Notes under the pieces: generated by a model
What the model saw: only the letters and a program-made list of their open reading frames with translations
Database searches by the model: none
What the model was told of the DNA's origin: nothing
From: Hydractinia symbiolongicarpus
Taxonomy: Eukaryota; Cnidaria; Hydrozoa; Anthoathecata; Hydractiniidae
NCBI RefSeq assembly: GCF_029227915.1
Contig: NC_079884.1
Location: 2,730,001-2,794,000 of the forward strand
Length of the DNA: 64,000 bases
Direction of reading: 5' to 3'
Made by a program: the position numbers and the translations under genes
Shown here: positions 1-11,634 of the stretch, piece by piece
How the letters are laid out: every line of letters starts with the position of its first letter
Position numbering within the stretch: the stretch's first letter is position 1

Positions 1-580
1 TTGAACTGATTTTGGACTTCGACCTTATAAATGTGATAAATGAGTCATTTTGACTACAAGAAATAACATTCTTCTTAATTTGACATGATTGTGGGAACTC
101 AACGGTTGCACAGGACCCTGTGGTAGCGATTCATTTAAAAATTTAGTTAAATAAGTCATTTTTACTCTGGGACCAATCCTAGCCGTTAGCGCGCGCTAAA
201 GATATGGAGACAGTTTCAAAAACTCCATTTCATTGACTTTCTAACGGTGTCAATCCGTTTGAGTTACAACGGTTCCGTCACACACTCGTACCAACATGTA
301 TTTAGTGATTTTTTTCGGATATTCCCAAGTTGTATCGCTTACAACAGTCAAACGAATGACTGTGGGACTTAATTGTACCGATTTTGGACTTTGACTTTAT
401 AAATGTGATAAATGAGTCATTTTGACAACAAGAAATAACATTCTTCTTAATTTGACATGATTGTGGGAACTCAGCGCTTGCACAGGACCCTGTGGTAGTG
501 ATTCATTTAAAAATTTAGATAAATAAGTCATTTTTACTGTGGGACCAATCCTAGCCGTTAGCGCGCGCTGAAGATATAGA

Positions 581-3474
581 GACAGTTTCAAAAACTCCAT
601 TTCATTGACTTTCAACGGTGTCAATCCGTTTGAGTTACAATGGTTGCGTCACACATTCGTACCAACATGTATTTAGTGATTCTTTCCCGATATTACTAAG
701 TTGGATCGCTTTCAACAGTGAAACGACTGACTGTGGGACTTAATTGAACTGATTTTGAACTTTGACCTTATAAATGTGATAAATGAGTCATTTTGACTAC
801 AAGAAATAACATTCCTCTTAATTTGACATGATTGCTGTAACTTAGCGATTACACTAGGCGCTGTGGTAACGCTTTATTTAAAAATTAAGATAAATAAGTC
901 ATTTTTTACTGTGGAACCAATCCTTGCCGTTATCGCGCACTGAAGAAGTCGAGACAGTTTCAAAAACTACATTTCATTGATTTTCTAACGGTGTCAATCC
1001 GTTTAAGTTACAACGGTTGCGTCACATATTCGTACCAACACGTATTTAGTCATTTTCTTCCGATATTACTAAGTTGCATCGCTTTTAACAGTGAAACGAT
1101 TGACTGTGGGACTTAATTGAGCTGATTTTGGACTTTGACCTTATAAATGTTATAAGTAAGACAATTGGACTCCAAGAAATAACATTCTTCTTAATTTGAC
1201 ATGATTGTGGAAACTCAACGGTTGCACAGGACCCTGTGGTAGCGATTCATTTAAAAATTTAGATGAATAAGTCATTTTTACTGTGGGACCAATCCTACCC
1301 GTTAGCGCGCGCTGAAGATATAGAAAGAGTTTCAGAACTCCATTTCATTGACTTTCTAACGGTGTCAATCCGTTTTAGTTACAACAGTTGCGTCACACAT
1401 TCGTACCAACATGTATTTAGTGATTTTTTTCGGATATTCCTAAGTTGTATCGCTTTCAACAGTAAAACGATTGACTGTGGGACTTAATTGAACTGATTTT
1501 GGACTTTGACCTTATAAATGTAATAAATGAGTCATTTTGACTACAAGAAATAACATTCCTCTTAATTTGACATGATTGCTGTAACTTAGCGATTACACTA
1601 GGCGCTGTGGTAACGCTTTATTTAAAAATTAAGATAAATAAGTCATTTTTTACTATGTGGACCAATCCTAGCCGTTATCGCGCGCTGAAGAAGTAGAGAC
1701 AGTTTCAAAAACTCCATTTCATTGACTTTCAACGGTGTCAATCCGTTTGAGTTACAATGGTTGCGTCACACATTCGTACCAACATGTATTTAGTGATTCT
1801 TTCCCGATATTACTAATTTGGATCGCTTTCAACAGTGAAACGATTGACTGTGGGACTTAATTGAACTGATTTTGAACTTTGACCTTATAAATGTGATAAA
1901 TGAGACATTTTGACTACAAGAAATAACATTCCTCTTAAATTGACATGATTGCTGTAACTTAGCGATTACACTAGGCGCTGTGGTAACGCTTTATTTAAAA
2001 ATTAAGATAAATAAGTCATTTTTTACTGTGGAACCAATCCTTGCCGTTATCGCGCACTGAAGAAGTCGAGACAGTTTCAAAAACTACATTTCATTGATTT
2101 TCTAACGGTGTCAATCCGTTTAAGTTACAACGGTTGCGTCACATATTCGTACCAACACGTATTTAGTCATTTTCTTCCGATATTACTAAGTTGCATCGCT
2201 TTTAACAGTGAAACGATTGACTGTGGGACTTAATTGAGCTGATTTTGGACTTTGACCTTATAAATGTTATAAGTAAGACAATTGGACTCCAAGAAATAAC
2301 ATTCTTCTTAATTTGACATGATTGTGGAAACTCAACGGTTGCACAGGACCCTGTGGTAGCGATTCATTTAAAAATTTAGATGAATAAGTCATTTTTACTG
2401 TGGGACCAATCCTACCCGTTAGCGTGCGCTGAAGATATAGAAAGAGTTTCAGAACTCCATTTCATTGACTTTCTAACGGTGTCAATCCGTTTTAGTTACA
2501 ACAGTTGCGTCACACATTCGTACCAACATGTATTTAGTGATTTTTTTCGGATATTCCTAAGTGGTATCGCTTTCAACAGTGAAACGATTGACTGTGGGAC
2601 TTAATTGAACTGATTTTGAATTTTGACCTTCTAAATGTGATAAATGAGCCATTTTGACTACAAGAAATAACATTCTTCTAAATTTGACATGATTGTGGGA
2701 ACTCAGCAATTACACTGGGCGCTGTGGTAACGCTTTATTTAAAAATTAAGATAAATAAGTCATTTTTTACTGTGGAACCAATCCTTGCCGTTATCGCGCA
2801 CTGAAGAAGTCGAGACAGTTTCAAAAACTACATTTCATTGATTTTCTAACGGTGTCAATCCGTTTAAGTTACAAAGGTTGCGTCACATATTCGTACCAAC
2901 ACGTATTTAGTCATTTTCTTCCGATATTACTAAGTTGCATCGCTTTTAACAGTGAAACGATTGACTGTGGGACTTAATTGAGCTGATTTTGGACTTTGAC
3001 CTTATAAATGTTATAAGTAAGACAATTGGACTCCAAGAAATAACATTCTTCTTAATTTGACATGATTGTGGAAACTCAACGGTTGCACAGGACCCTGTGG
3101 TAGCGATTCATTTAAAAATTTAGATGAATAAGTCATTTTTACTGTGGGACCAATCCTACCCGTTAGCGTGCGCTGAAGATATAGAAAGAGTTTCAGAACT
3201 CCATTTCATTGACTTTCTAACGGTGTCAATCCGTTTTAGTTACAACAGTTGCGTCACACATTCGTACCAACATGTATTTAGTGATTTTTTTCGGATATTC
3301 CTAAGTTGTATCGCTTTCAACAGTGAAACGATTGACTGTGGGACTTAATTGAACTGATTTTGAATTTTGACCTTCTAAATGTGATAAATGAGCCATTTTG
3401 ACTACAAGAAATAACATTCTTCTAAATTTGACATGATTGTGGGAACTCAGCAATTACACTGGGCGCTGTGGTTG
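581..3474. repeat. Satellite HOR: trimer then dimer periodicity
   Basis: Diagnostic variants recur at offsets of three and two monomers. 'gattttgaac' at 751 recurs at 1868 (1117 bp). 'tgaattttgaccttct' at 2617 recurs at 3361 (744 bp). The variant 'ccttgccgttatcgcgcact' is also spaced 744 bp. The blocks about 581-1487 and 1698-2604 are near copies, and about 1950-2604 is repeated at 2694-3348. This is the pattern expected from unequal exchange between register-shifted monomers. Confidence 0.85.
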
Positions 3475-3710
3475 CGCTTTATTTAAAAAAAAAGATAAAT
3501 AAGTCATTTTTTACTGTGGCACCAATCCTAGCCGTTAGTTCGCGCTGAAGAAATTGAGACAGTTTCAAAAACTACATTCCTTTGACTTTCTAACGGTGTT
3601 AATCCGTTTGGGTTACAACGGTTGCGTCACACATTCGTACCAACATGTATTTAGTGATTTTTTACCGATATTACTAAGTTGTATCGCTTCCAACAGTGAA
3701 ACGATTGACT

Positions 3711-6700
3711 GTAGGACTTATTGATCTGATTTTGGACTTTGACCTTATAAATGTTATAAGTGAGACAATTGGACTGCAAGAAATAACATTCTTCTTAATT
3801 TGACATGATTGTGGGAACTCAGCGATTACACTGGGCGCTGTGGTAACGCTTTATTTAAAAATTAAGATAAATAAGTCATTTTTTACTGTGTGGACAAATC
3901 CTAGCCGTTATCGCGCGCTGAAGAAGTAGAGACAGTTTCAAAAGCTACATTTCATTGATTTTCTAACGGTGTCAATGCGTTTGAGTTACAACGGTTGCGT
4001 CACACATTCGTACCAACATGTATTTAGTGATTTTTTTCCGATATTACTAAGTTGTATCGCTTTCAACAGTGAAACGATTGATTGTGGGACCTAATTGAAC
4101 TGATTTTGGACTTTGACCTTATAAATGTGATAAATGAGTCATTTTGGCTACAAGAAATAACATTCTTCTTAATTTGACATGATTGTGGGAACTCAACGGT
4201 TGCACAGGACCCTGTGGTAGCGATTCATTTAAAAATTTAGATAAATAAGTCATTTTTACTGTGGGACCAATCCTAGCTGTTAGTGCCCGCTGAAGATATA
4301 GAGACAGTTTCAAAAACTCCATTTCATTGACTTTCTAACGGTGTTAATGCGTTTGAGTTACAACGGTTGCGTCACACATTCGTACCAGCTGTTAGTGCCC
4401 GCTGAAGATATAGAGACAGTTTCAAAAACTCCATTTCATTGACTTTCTAACGGTGTTAATGCGTTTGAGTTACAACGGTTGCGTCACACATTCGTACCAA
4501 CATGTCCTTAGCGATTTTTTTCGGATATTCCTAAGTTGTGTCGCTTACAACAGTCAAACGATTGACTGTGGGACTTAATTGAACTGATTTTGGACTTTGA
4601 CCTTATAAATATTATAAATGAGTCATTTTTACTACAAGAAATAACATTCTTCTTAATTTGACATGATTGCTGGAACTCAGCGATTACACTGGGCGGTGTG
4701 GTAACGCTTTATATAAAAATTATGATAAGTAAGTCATTTTTTACTGTGGGACCAATCCTAGCCGTTATCGCGCGCTGAAGAAGTAGAGACAGCTTCAAAA
4801 GCTACATTTCATTGATTTTCTAACGGTGTCAATCCGTTTGAGTTACAACGGTTGCGTCACATTTTCGTACCAATATGTATTTAGTAATTTTCGTCCGATA
4901 TTACTAAGTTGCATCGCTTTTAACTGTGAAACGATTGACTGTGGGACTTAATTGAACTGATTTTGGACTTTGACCTTATAAATGTTATAAGTGAGACAAT
5001 TGGACTCCAAGAAATAGGATTCTTCTTAATTTGACATGATTGCGGGAACTCAGCGGTTGAACAGGACCCTGTGGTAGCGACTCATTTAAAAATTTAGATA
5101 AATAAGTCATTTTTCTCTGTGGGACCAATCCTAGCCGTTAGCGCGCTGAAGATATAGAGACAGTTTCAAAAACTCCATTTCATTGACTTTCAACGGTGTC
5201 AATCCGTTTGAGTTACAATGGTTGCGTCACACATTCGTACCAACATGTATTTAGTGATTTTTTCCCGATATTACTAAGTTGTATCGCTTCCAACAGTGAA
5301 ACGATTGACTGTAGGACTTATTGATCTGATTTTGGACTTTGACCTTATAAATGTTATAAGTGAGACAATTGGACTGCAAGAAATAACATTCTTCTTAATT
5401 TGACATGATTGTGGGAACTCAGCGATTACACTGGGCGCTGTGGTAACGCTTTATTTAAAAATTAAGATAAATAAGTCATTTTTTACTGTGTGGACCAATC
5501 CTAGCCGTTATCGCGCGCTGAAGAAGTAGAGACAGTTTCAAAAGCTACATTTCATTGATTTTCTAACGGTGTCAATGCGTTTGAGTTACAACGGTTGCGT
5601 CACACATTCGTACCAACATGTATTTAGTGATTTTTTTCCGATATTACTAAGTTGTATCGCTTTCAACAGTGAAACGATTGATTTAGGGACCTAATTGAAC
5701 TGATTTTGGACTTTGACCTTATAAATGTGATAAATGAGTCATTTTGGCTACAAGAAATAACATTCTTCTTAATTTGACATGATTGTGGGAACTCAACGGT
5801 TGCACAGGACCCTGTGGTAGCGATTCATTTAAAAATTTAGATAAATAAGTAATTTTTACTGTGGGACCAATCCTGGCTGTTAGCGCCCGCTGAAGATATA
5901 GAGACAGTTTCAAAAACTCCATTTCATTGACTTTCTAACGGTGTTAATGCGTTTGAGTTACAACGGTTGCGTCACACATTCGTACCAACATGTCCTTAGC
6001 GATTTTTTTCGGATATTCCTAAGTTGTGTTGCTTACAACAGTCAAACGATTGACTATGGGACTTAATTGAACTGATTTTGGACTTTGACCTTATAAATGT
6101 TATAAATGAGTCATTTTTACTACAAGAAATAACATTCTTCTTAATTTGACATGATTGCTGGAACTCAGCGATTACACTGGGCGCTGTGGTAACGCTTTAT
6201 ATAAAAATTATGATAAGTAAGTCATTTTTTACTGTGGGACCAATCCTAGCCGTTATCGCGCGCTGAAGAAGTAGAGACAGCTTCAAAAGCTACATTTCAT
6301 TGATTTTCTAACGGTGTCAATCCGTTTGAGTTACAACGGTTGCGTCACATATTCGTACCAATATGTATTTAGTGATTTTCGTCCGATATTACTAAGTTGC
6401 ATCGCTTTTAACTGTGAAACGATTGACTGTGGGACTTAATTGAACTGATTTTGGACTTTGACCTTATAAATGTTATAAGTGAGACAATTGGACTCCAAGA
6501 AATAGGATTCTTCTTAATTTGACATGATTGTGGGAACTCAACGGTTGCACAGGACCCTGTGGTAGCGATTCATTTAAAAATTTAGATAAATAAGTCATTT
6601 TTACTGTGGGACCAATCCTAGCTGTTAGTGCCCGCTGAAAATATAGAGACAGTTTCAAAAACTCCATTTCATTGACTTTCTAACGGTGTTAATGCGTTTG

Positions 6701-9060
6701 AGTTACAACGGTTGCGTCACACATTCGTACCAACATGTCCTTAGCGATTTTTTTCGGATATTCCTAAGTTGTGTCGCTTACAACAGTCAAACGATTGACT
6801 GTGGGACTTAATTGAACTGATTTTGGACTTTGACCTTATAAATATTATAAATGAGTCATTTTTACTACAAGAAATAACATTCTTCTTAATTTGACATGAT
6901 TGCTGGAACTCAGCGATTACACTGGGCGGTGTGGTAACGCTTTATATAAAAATTATGATAAGTAAGTCATTTTTTACTGTGGGACCAATCCTAGCCGTTA
7001 TCGCGCGCTGAAGAAGAAGAGACAGCTTCAAAAGCTACATTTCATTGATTTTCTAACGGTGTCAATCCGTTTGAGTTACAACGGTTGCGTCACATATTCG
7101 TACCAATATGTATTTAGTAATTTTCGTCCGATATTACTAAGTTGCATCGCTTTTAACTGTGAAACGATTGACTGTGGGACTTAATTGAACTGATTTTGGA
7201 CTTTGACCTTATAAATGTTATAAGTGAGACAATTGGACTCCAAGAAATAGGATTCTTCTTAATTTGACATGATTGTGGGAACTCAGCGGTTGAACAGGAC
7301 CCTGTGGTAGCGACTCATTTAAAAATTTAGATAAATAAGTCATTTTTCTCTGTGGGACCAATCCTAGCCGTTAGCGCGCTGAAGATATAGAGACAGTTTC
7401 AAAAACTCCATTTCATTGACTTTCAACGGTGTCAATCCGTTTGAGTTACAATGGTTGCGTCACACATTCGTACCAACATGTATTTAGTGATTTTTTCCCG
7501 ATATTACTAAGTTGTATCGCTTCCAACAGTGAAACGATTGACTGTAGGACTTATTGATCTGATTTTGGACTTTGACCTTATAAATGTTATAAGTGAGACA
7601 ATTGGACTGCAAGAAATAACATTCTTCTTAATTTGACATGATTGTGGGAACTCAGCGATTACACTGGGCGCTGTGGTAACGCTTTATTTAAAAATTAAGA
7701 TAAATAAGTCATTTTTTACTGTGTGGACCAATCCTAGCCGTTATCGCGCGCTGAAGAAGTAGAGACAGTTTCAAAAGCTACATTTCATTGATTTTCTAAC
7801 GGTGTCAATGCGTTTGAGTTACAACGGTTGCGTCACACATTCGTACCAACATGTATTTAGTGATTTTTTTCCGATATTACTAAGTTGTATCGCTTTCAAC
7901 AGTGAAACGATTGATTGTGGGACCTAATTGAACTGATTTTGGACTTTGACCTTATAAATGTGATAAATGAGTCATTTTGGCTACAAGAAATAACATTCTT
8001 CTTAATTTGACATGATTGTGGGAACTCAACGGTTGCACAGGACCCTGTGGTAGCGATTCATTTAAAAATTTAGATAAATAAGTAATTTTTACTGTGGGAC
8101 CAATCCTGGCTGTTAGCGCCCGCTGAAGATATAGAGACAGTTTCAAAAACTCCATTTCATTGACTTTCTAACGGTGTTAATGCGTTTGAGTTACAACGGT
8201 TGCGTCACACATTCGTACCAACATGTCCTTAGCGATTTTTTTCGGATATTCCTAAGTTGTGTTGCTTACAACAGTCAAACGATTGACTATGGGACTTAAT
8301 TGAACTGATTTTGGACTTTGACCTTATAAATGTTATAAATGAGTCATTTTTACTACAAGAAATAACATTCTTCTTAATTTGACATGATTGCTGGAACTCA
8401 GCGATTACACTGGGCGCTGTGGTAACGCTTTATATAAAAATTATGATAAGTAAGTCATTTTTTACTGTGGGACCAATCCTAGCCGTTATCGCGCGCTGAA
8501 GAAGTAGAGACAGCTTCAAAAGCTACATTTCATTGATTTTCTAACGGTGTCAATCCGTTTGAGTTACAACGGTTGCGTCACATATTCGTACCAATATGTA
8601 TTTAGTGATTTTCGTCCGATATTACTAAGTTGCATCGCTTTTAACTGTGAAACGATTGACTGTGGGACTTAATTGAACTGATTTTGGACTTTGACCTTAT
8701 AAATGTTATAAGTGAGACAATTGGACTCCAAGAAATAGGATTCTTCTTAATTTGACATGATTGTGGGAACTCAGCGGTTGAACAGGACCCTGTGGTAGCG
8801 ATTCATTTAAAAATTTAGATAAATAAGTCATTTTTACTGTGGGACCAATCCTAGCCGTTAGCGCGCGCTGAAGATATAGAGACAGTTTCAAAAACTCCAT
8901 TTCATTGACTTTCAACGGTGTCAATCCGTTTGAGTTACAATGGTTGCGTCACACATTCGTACCAACATGTATTTAGTGATTTTTTCCCGATATTACTAAG
9001 TTGTATCGCTTTCAACAGTGAAACGATTGACTGTGGGACTTAATTGAACTGATTTTGAAC
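3711..9060. repeat. Satellite HOR: hexamer (about 2232 bp) derived from a tetramer
   Basis: The variant 'gtaggacttattgatctg' marks unit starts at 3711, 5311 and 7543. The 5311-7543 interval is 2232 bp, or six monomers. The 3711-5311 interval is 1600 bp, which is four monomers plus a 112-bp internal duplication. By monomer order the hexamer is the tetramer a-b-c-d with the c-d pair present twice (a-b-c-d-c-d), which indicates expansion by unequal crossover. A second hexamer copy starts at 7543 and changes to another variant family near 9050, before the Helitron. Confidence 0.85.
4275..4498. repeat. 112-bp intra-monomer tandem duplication
   Basis: The segment 4275-4386, starting 'agctgttagtgcccgctgaa' and ending 'cattcgtacc', is repeated immediately at 4387-4498. 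The join reads 'cgtacc|agctg'. This makes one monomer about 112 bp too long and explains why the local repeat spacing is 1600 rather than 1488 bp. The equivalent monomer in the next HOR copy (5719-5990) lacks it, so the duplication arose after, or was not copied by, the HOR amplification. Confidence 0.95.
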
Positions 9061-9184
9061 TTTGACCTTATAAATGTGATAAATGAGTCATTTTGACTAC
9101 AAGAAATAACATTCCTCTTAATTTGACATGATTGCTGTAACTTAGCGATTACACTAGGCGCTGTGGTAACGCTTTATTTAAAAA

Positions 9185-9214
9185 CTAGTCGATTAGGCCC
9201 GTGGAAAAATCCAC
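9185..9214 (-). other. Helitron 3' terminus: CTAG end and hairpin
   Basis: On the minus strand the element ends in CTAG (plus-strand 9185-9188). Twelve bases upstream is a 5-bp stem, GTGGA/TCCAC, around a TTTT loop (plus-strand 9201-9214). This matches the Helitron 3' termination signal of a short hairpin about 10-12 nt before CTRR. Confidence 0.85.
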
Positions 9215-9419
9215 TTAGGCAGAAAAACAATTGAAAAGTTCTGTCATTTGAATTTTGATGACATCAGCAAATATTTCAGTATATTGAATATGCCTTTTAC
9301 TAAAAAAAATAATCTGAAAATGCATAAAAAGAAAGTATATAAGTCATAATTTAACAAAAAAGTTCTTAAAATCTAACACAAAATATCAAATGTCAAATCG
9401 CATGAAATCCTCCCAACAA

Positions 9420-10962
9420 AACTTCAGACAAAATATGAAAAACAACGGCGTGCAAGGTGTAAAATCTAGTTAGTAGAAAGTTACAACATTGACAGTCACA
9501 ACCCAGACGACAACAATAATAATAATGTCAGAAATAACACATCTCAAATATGTATACATCTTATTATGTGATTATGTTGAAAACCTTCAATATTTTAATC
9601 TGAAATGTTGAAAAGAAAGGCTTGCAACAGTAAGCACAGATCTATGAAATAAGTTCTTTATGCATTTTAAACATTGTCTTTTCCCTAAATGCTTATACAA
9701 CAATACAACCTGAACAACATAAAAAAGCCAAACTTAAACAAACCCAAAACACCAAAAAACAAAAAGTTAAACTGTGAAAAATCATTTATTCGGTTGCATA
9801 CCATCCTCTCCCGCAAAAATATGCACAAAATGTAAAAATTAACCGGTTAACAAAACAATTTTTTTGTCTCATGATCCGTACTGACTTTACCAAACATTTT
9901 AAACTGAAATGTCGAAAAAGCAATGAGCAAGGAGTAAATTTCAAATCAACAAAAATCATTATTTTGAAAACATTGTATATATATGGTCCTTCCTCACAAA
10001 AGTTTACAATAAATGTAGAACACAAAGGTTTATGAGGAAATCAAAATATGAACAAAAATCAGTTTAATTGGCATGTTTTATATTGTTTTCACCCATAAAA
10101 TCTTCCACAAAATTGATATGAAACCCATCAAATTCAACTCAGAAAAAGCAGTCATTTAAGTGCATACAAAAATACAACTTGTAGAATATCAAATTATTAT
10201 TTTTAGTATATATAATTGCATATGGTCCTCCCTCACAACAGTTAAACTCTTGCACTATATTTGCAACACAAAATACAAATTCTAAATAATTCCTATGGTT
10301 TTCCTCAAAAGTTTAATCAAAATATAAAAGATGAGAGGTGAACGACAAAATCAAAGTTTGCAGAATTTAATTATTTTTGTATATATATGTCTATTGATAT
10401 ATGCCCTTTATAACAATATTTCAATCCAAAATGTGAAAAAGAAAAACAGTTTGGAACAAAATCAGTTATTCTGATGATATTGCATACACTTTTTCTCCAC
10501 AAAAGTGTAAAAAAAGAAGGGTTGTAGGAAATATATACTTCTGATTCAACAAAAATCAGTATTTGCATCTTGTACTCATTAAATATTACCCAAAATTTCC
10601 AAAAACTGCGATTTGGAACGCATCAAATTTATAAATAGAGAGGGATCAGTCATTTCGGTATGTTGTACAGAGTCCTGCCCGTAAGAATTTATACAAAATA
10701 AAAAAAAAACACAAGTTTTTTCGGTGTTGTACTCCCTCAAAAAAGTTGTTCTTAATTGAGACAAAATGCCATAAACAAAAACATTTTAGTCAGAACATCT
10801 AGAACAACAAAAATCACTACACTTAAGGTACCAGAATTACTACATGTTAAATAAAAATCGTTTCGTCATATTGCATGTAACCGATGTATATAAGTTTAGT
10901 TACACAAAATGTGAAAAATACATTATTTGCATACACAAATTGTGAAAAATACATTATTTGCT
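9420..10962. repeat. Degenerate internal repeat motif within the Helitron
   Basis: A loose motif of the form 'caaaatgtgaaaaag' recurs near 9430, 9602, 9825, 9904, 10430, 10505, 10906 and 10938. A second motif, 'tcctccctcacaaaagttt', recurs with variation near 9800, 9985, 10222, 10488, 10668 and 10725. Spacing is irregular (tens to about 270 bp). The minus-strand open frames across 9786-10568 reflect this: both contain an 'F-x-H-F-x-L-K' stretch from the same DNA motif. It is probably a decayed minisatellite, not a gene. Confidence 0.6.
10901..10962. repeat. 31-bp tandem duplication in the Helitron
   Basis: Two adjacent 31-bp copies, 10901-10931 and 10932-10962, both begin 'tacacaaa' and contain 'gtgaaaaatacattatttgc'. 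They differ at about two positions. This is a recent local duplication within the Helitron's degenerate repeat. Confidence 0.93.
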
Positions 10963-11091
10963 TAAAAACAGTCCTTAAACTCTTCTTAAATATTATGTAA
11001 TACTTTTTTAAAAGTTGTTGTGGCTTGTTAATTTAAGCTTAAAATGTCAATTAAAATAAGTTACAGTCACATTCTTAGCAAAGACCACTAA

Positions 11092-11275
11092 GATTAGCTT
11101 ACATTTAAAAAGCAACATAAAACTGAAGCTAACATAAGGTAGCTACAGCAGCTAATAGCTGGTCACTTAAATATAAACTGGAGACTTAGCTAGGTATAAA
11201 GAACATGGCTACATATTTATAAATTCCTAGCTACCTAGCTAGTTGTTGTTGGTGTGGTTGATGCTAGCTAAAAAA
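11092..11275. repeat. AGCT/TAGC-rich stretch in the Helitron
   Basis: The tetramer AGCT (often TAGCTA) occurs about ten times in under 200 bp, for example 'cctagctacctagctagttg' near 11229 and 'gatgctagctaaa' near 11260. A similar TAGC cluster occurs in the other insertion near 55461. I see no coding potential. Confidence 0.65.
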
Positions 11276-11529
11276 CATGTCTCGCATCAATAATATCATC
11301 AAAACTTTAAAAAACATAAACAAACCTTACAGAAACCTTTCTATACTTCATTTATATACCATGCCCCTTTTTAAATGCTTTTGTAAAGATTTATTTTGAA
11401 GGCAAGAGAAGACAAATGCTTAAAAAGGACAGCCATCTTTTTTGCAAACACAATTTCCGTTACTTTGTGCTAGAACTTCATTTAACAAACCACACAAAAC
11501 TCGCGGCTTTTCTCGACAAAGAAGACATA

Positions 11530-11573
11530 TTTTTTTCGGCAACATCAAAGATTTTTTTCGGCGACATCAAAGG
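11530..11573. repeat. 22-bp tandem direct repeat near the Helitron 5' end
   Basis: 'tttttttcggcaacatcaaa' at 11530 is followed at 11552 by the same sequence with one substitution (cggcg for cggca). It lies about 60-105 bp inside the 5' terminus. Confidence 0.9.
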
Positions 11574-11616
11574 AAAATGACGATATCAACTTTGCCTGTT
11601 ACAGACACACGGAACT

Positions 11617-11634
11617 GGCTTATTATTATAGAGA
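11617..11634 (-). other. Helitron 5' terminus (TC end)
   Basis: The minus-strand reading starts TCTCTATAATAATAAGCC directly after the host A. A 5'-TC followed by an AT-rich stretch is the usual Helitron 5' end. The next satellite base outside (11635) is the T-side of the A^T target. Confidence 0.82.

Larger units (their letters stand above)
1..9184. repeat. 372-bp satellite array, segment 1
   Basis: Head-to-tail monomers of about 372 bp fill this stretch (about 24 units), starting mid-unit at the window edge. Phase markers recur once per unit: 'gggacttaattgaactg', 'acattcttcttaatttgac', 'accaatcctagccgtta', 'attcgtaccaacatg'. Monomers fall into class B (core 'gaagatatagagacag', 'ggttgcacaggaccctg') and class A (core 'gaagaagtagagacag', 'gcgattacactgggcgctg'), with many mixtures. 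It ends abruptly at 9184 inside a unit where the Helitron begins, and the same unit resumes at 11635. Short minus-strand open frames of 64-75 codons in class-B monomers end within each unit and look like by-products of the repeat. I see no gene. Confidence 0.98.
9185..11634 (-). mobile_element. Non-autonomous Helitron (2450 bp), minus strand
   Basis: This block interrupts one satellite monomer between '..tttaaaaa' (to 9184) and 'ttaagataaataag..' (from 11635), with no base of the monomer lost and no target duplication. Read on the minus strand it begins TCTCTATAATAATAAGCC and ends CTAG, preceded 12 nt upstream by a GTGGA/TCCAC hairpin. It sits exactly between A and T of the target. TC at the 5' end, CTRR at the 3' end, a subterminal hairpin and A^T insertion without duplication are the defining Helitron features. 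An uninterrupted related monomer at about 17790-17935 shows the empty site. No Rep or helicase coding region is present (longest open frames are about 60-80 codons), so it is non-autonomous. The interior is AT-rich with degenerate internal repeats. The ends are clear from sequence; the family name is not known to me. Confidence 0.88.

Noticed and set aside
1263-3348. Plus-strand open frames of 74 codons at 1263, 2380 and 3124
   Set aside because: They are the same satellite segment repeated by the HOR, with no protein family resemblance, and they end within the monomer.
9201-9214. The GTGGA/TCCAC hairpin at the Helitron 3' end resembles the GTGGA/TCCAC hairpin in the LINE 3' UTR (55036-55050)
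   Set aside because: A 5-bp stem can recur by chance, the flanking sequences differ, and the elements are of unrelated classes.
9786-10764. Minus-strand open frames of 61-79 codons in the first insertion
   Set aside because: Low-complexity, AT-driven, and they share a stretch only because the underlying DNA motif repeats; no Rep or helicase motifs.
9185-11634. Cut-and-paste transposon for the first insertion
   Set aside because: The two ends are not inverted repeats and there is no target duplication; the TC...CTAG and hairpin signature fits a Helitron.
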